Part shown: in pieces, positions 63,980 through 64,000 of the stretch
Position numbering within the stretch: the stretch's first letter is position 1
Layout of the letters: each line of letters opens with the position of its first letter
Source: Algoriphagus sediminis
GTDB taxonomy: Bacteria; Bacteroidota; Bacteroidia; Cytophagales; Cyclobacteriaceae
DNA: 64,000 nucleotides
Assembly (NCBI RefSeq): GCF_030403435.1
Contig: NZ_JAUEPH010000001.1
Coordinates: 558,001-622,000, forward strand
Direction: 5' to 3'
The notes under the pieces: generated by a model
The model's database searches: none
Told to the model about the DNA's origin: nothing
The model's input: only the letters and a program-made list of their open reading frames with translations
Program-made: the position numbers and the translations under genes

Positions 63980-64000
63980 TACAATTCTTTTCTTAGGCGG

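Noticed and set aside
1-64000. CRISPR arrays, IS elements, prophage or integrase genes
   Set aside because: No regularly spaced repeats, transposase, integrase or phage structural proteins were seen in any frame that I checked.

Overview
The window reads as chromosomal DNA of a marine- or soil-type Bacteroidota, most likely Cytophagales/Cyclobacteriaceae (Algoriphagus-like). The basis is a PorP/SprF protein with three type IX secretion (T9SS) type B cargo proteins, a SusC-like TonB receptor with a CarboxypepD-regulatory domain, two DUF1080 proteins and heme proteins with Pirellula-type domains, a DUF5916 protein, an NVEALA-type peptide next to a 6-bladed propeller lipoprotein, AT-rich spacers with TAnnTTTG promoter boxes, and many Sec or lipoprotein signals. 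No phage, IS element or CRISPR array was seen.

Layout. 1-11.5 kb holds single genes: a papain-like peptidase (cut by the edge), a cPLA2/patatin-like lipase, a beta-lactamase-fold lipoprotein, an agmatine-deiminase-like lipoprotein, a VPS10/BNR propeller, a DUF2855 protein, a TlpA-like lipoprotein and a YdeI/OmdA-like protein. 11.5-21.2 kb carries two DUF1080 proteins, a small barrel, an orphan gene and two large multidomain cytochrome c lipoproteins that are divergently transcribed; this set fits extracytoplasmic sugar oxidation and cleavage. 21.3-28.9 kb holds an SDR, a PagL-like lipid A deacylase, a compact arsR-DUF6428-arsenate reductase operon with its own operator and no efflux pump, a methyltransferase, and pta-ackA.

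28.9-43.7 kb holds a DUF5916 barrel, a probably metal-regulated TonB receptor coupled to a thioredoxin, a sulfatase, a DHFR-like protein, and a block of sugar-catabolism-type genes (ThuA-like, two TIM-barrel isomerases, Tat-exported propeller, PhyH dioxygenase) with an orphan histidine kinase and an exported methyltransferase. 43.7-45.6 kb is the most unusual stretch: a frameshifted cysteine-rich NVEALA peptide gene and a propeller lipoprotein, separated by a perfect 13-bp hairpin and placed between the 3' end of an intact M48 protease gene and a decayed second copy of that same 3' end. 45.6-60.6 kb is the M48 protease, PorP/SprF and three paralogous giant T9SS cargo proteins with yaaA between the first two. 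60.7-64 kb holds an MFS transporter, a small lipoprotein, tRNA-Arg(ACG), an outer membrane barrel and a PAP2-like membrane protein.

Functions are assigned from motifs and family memory only; no search was run.
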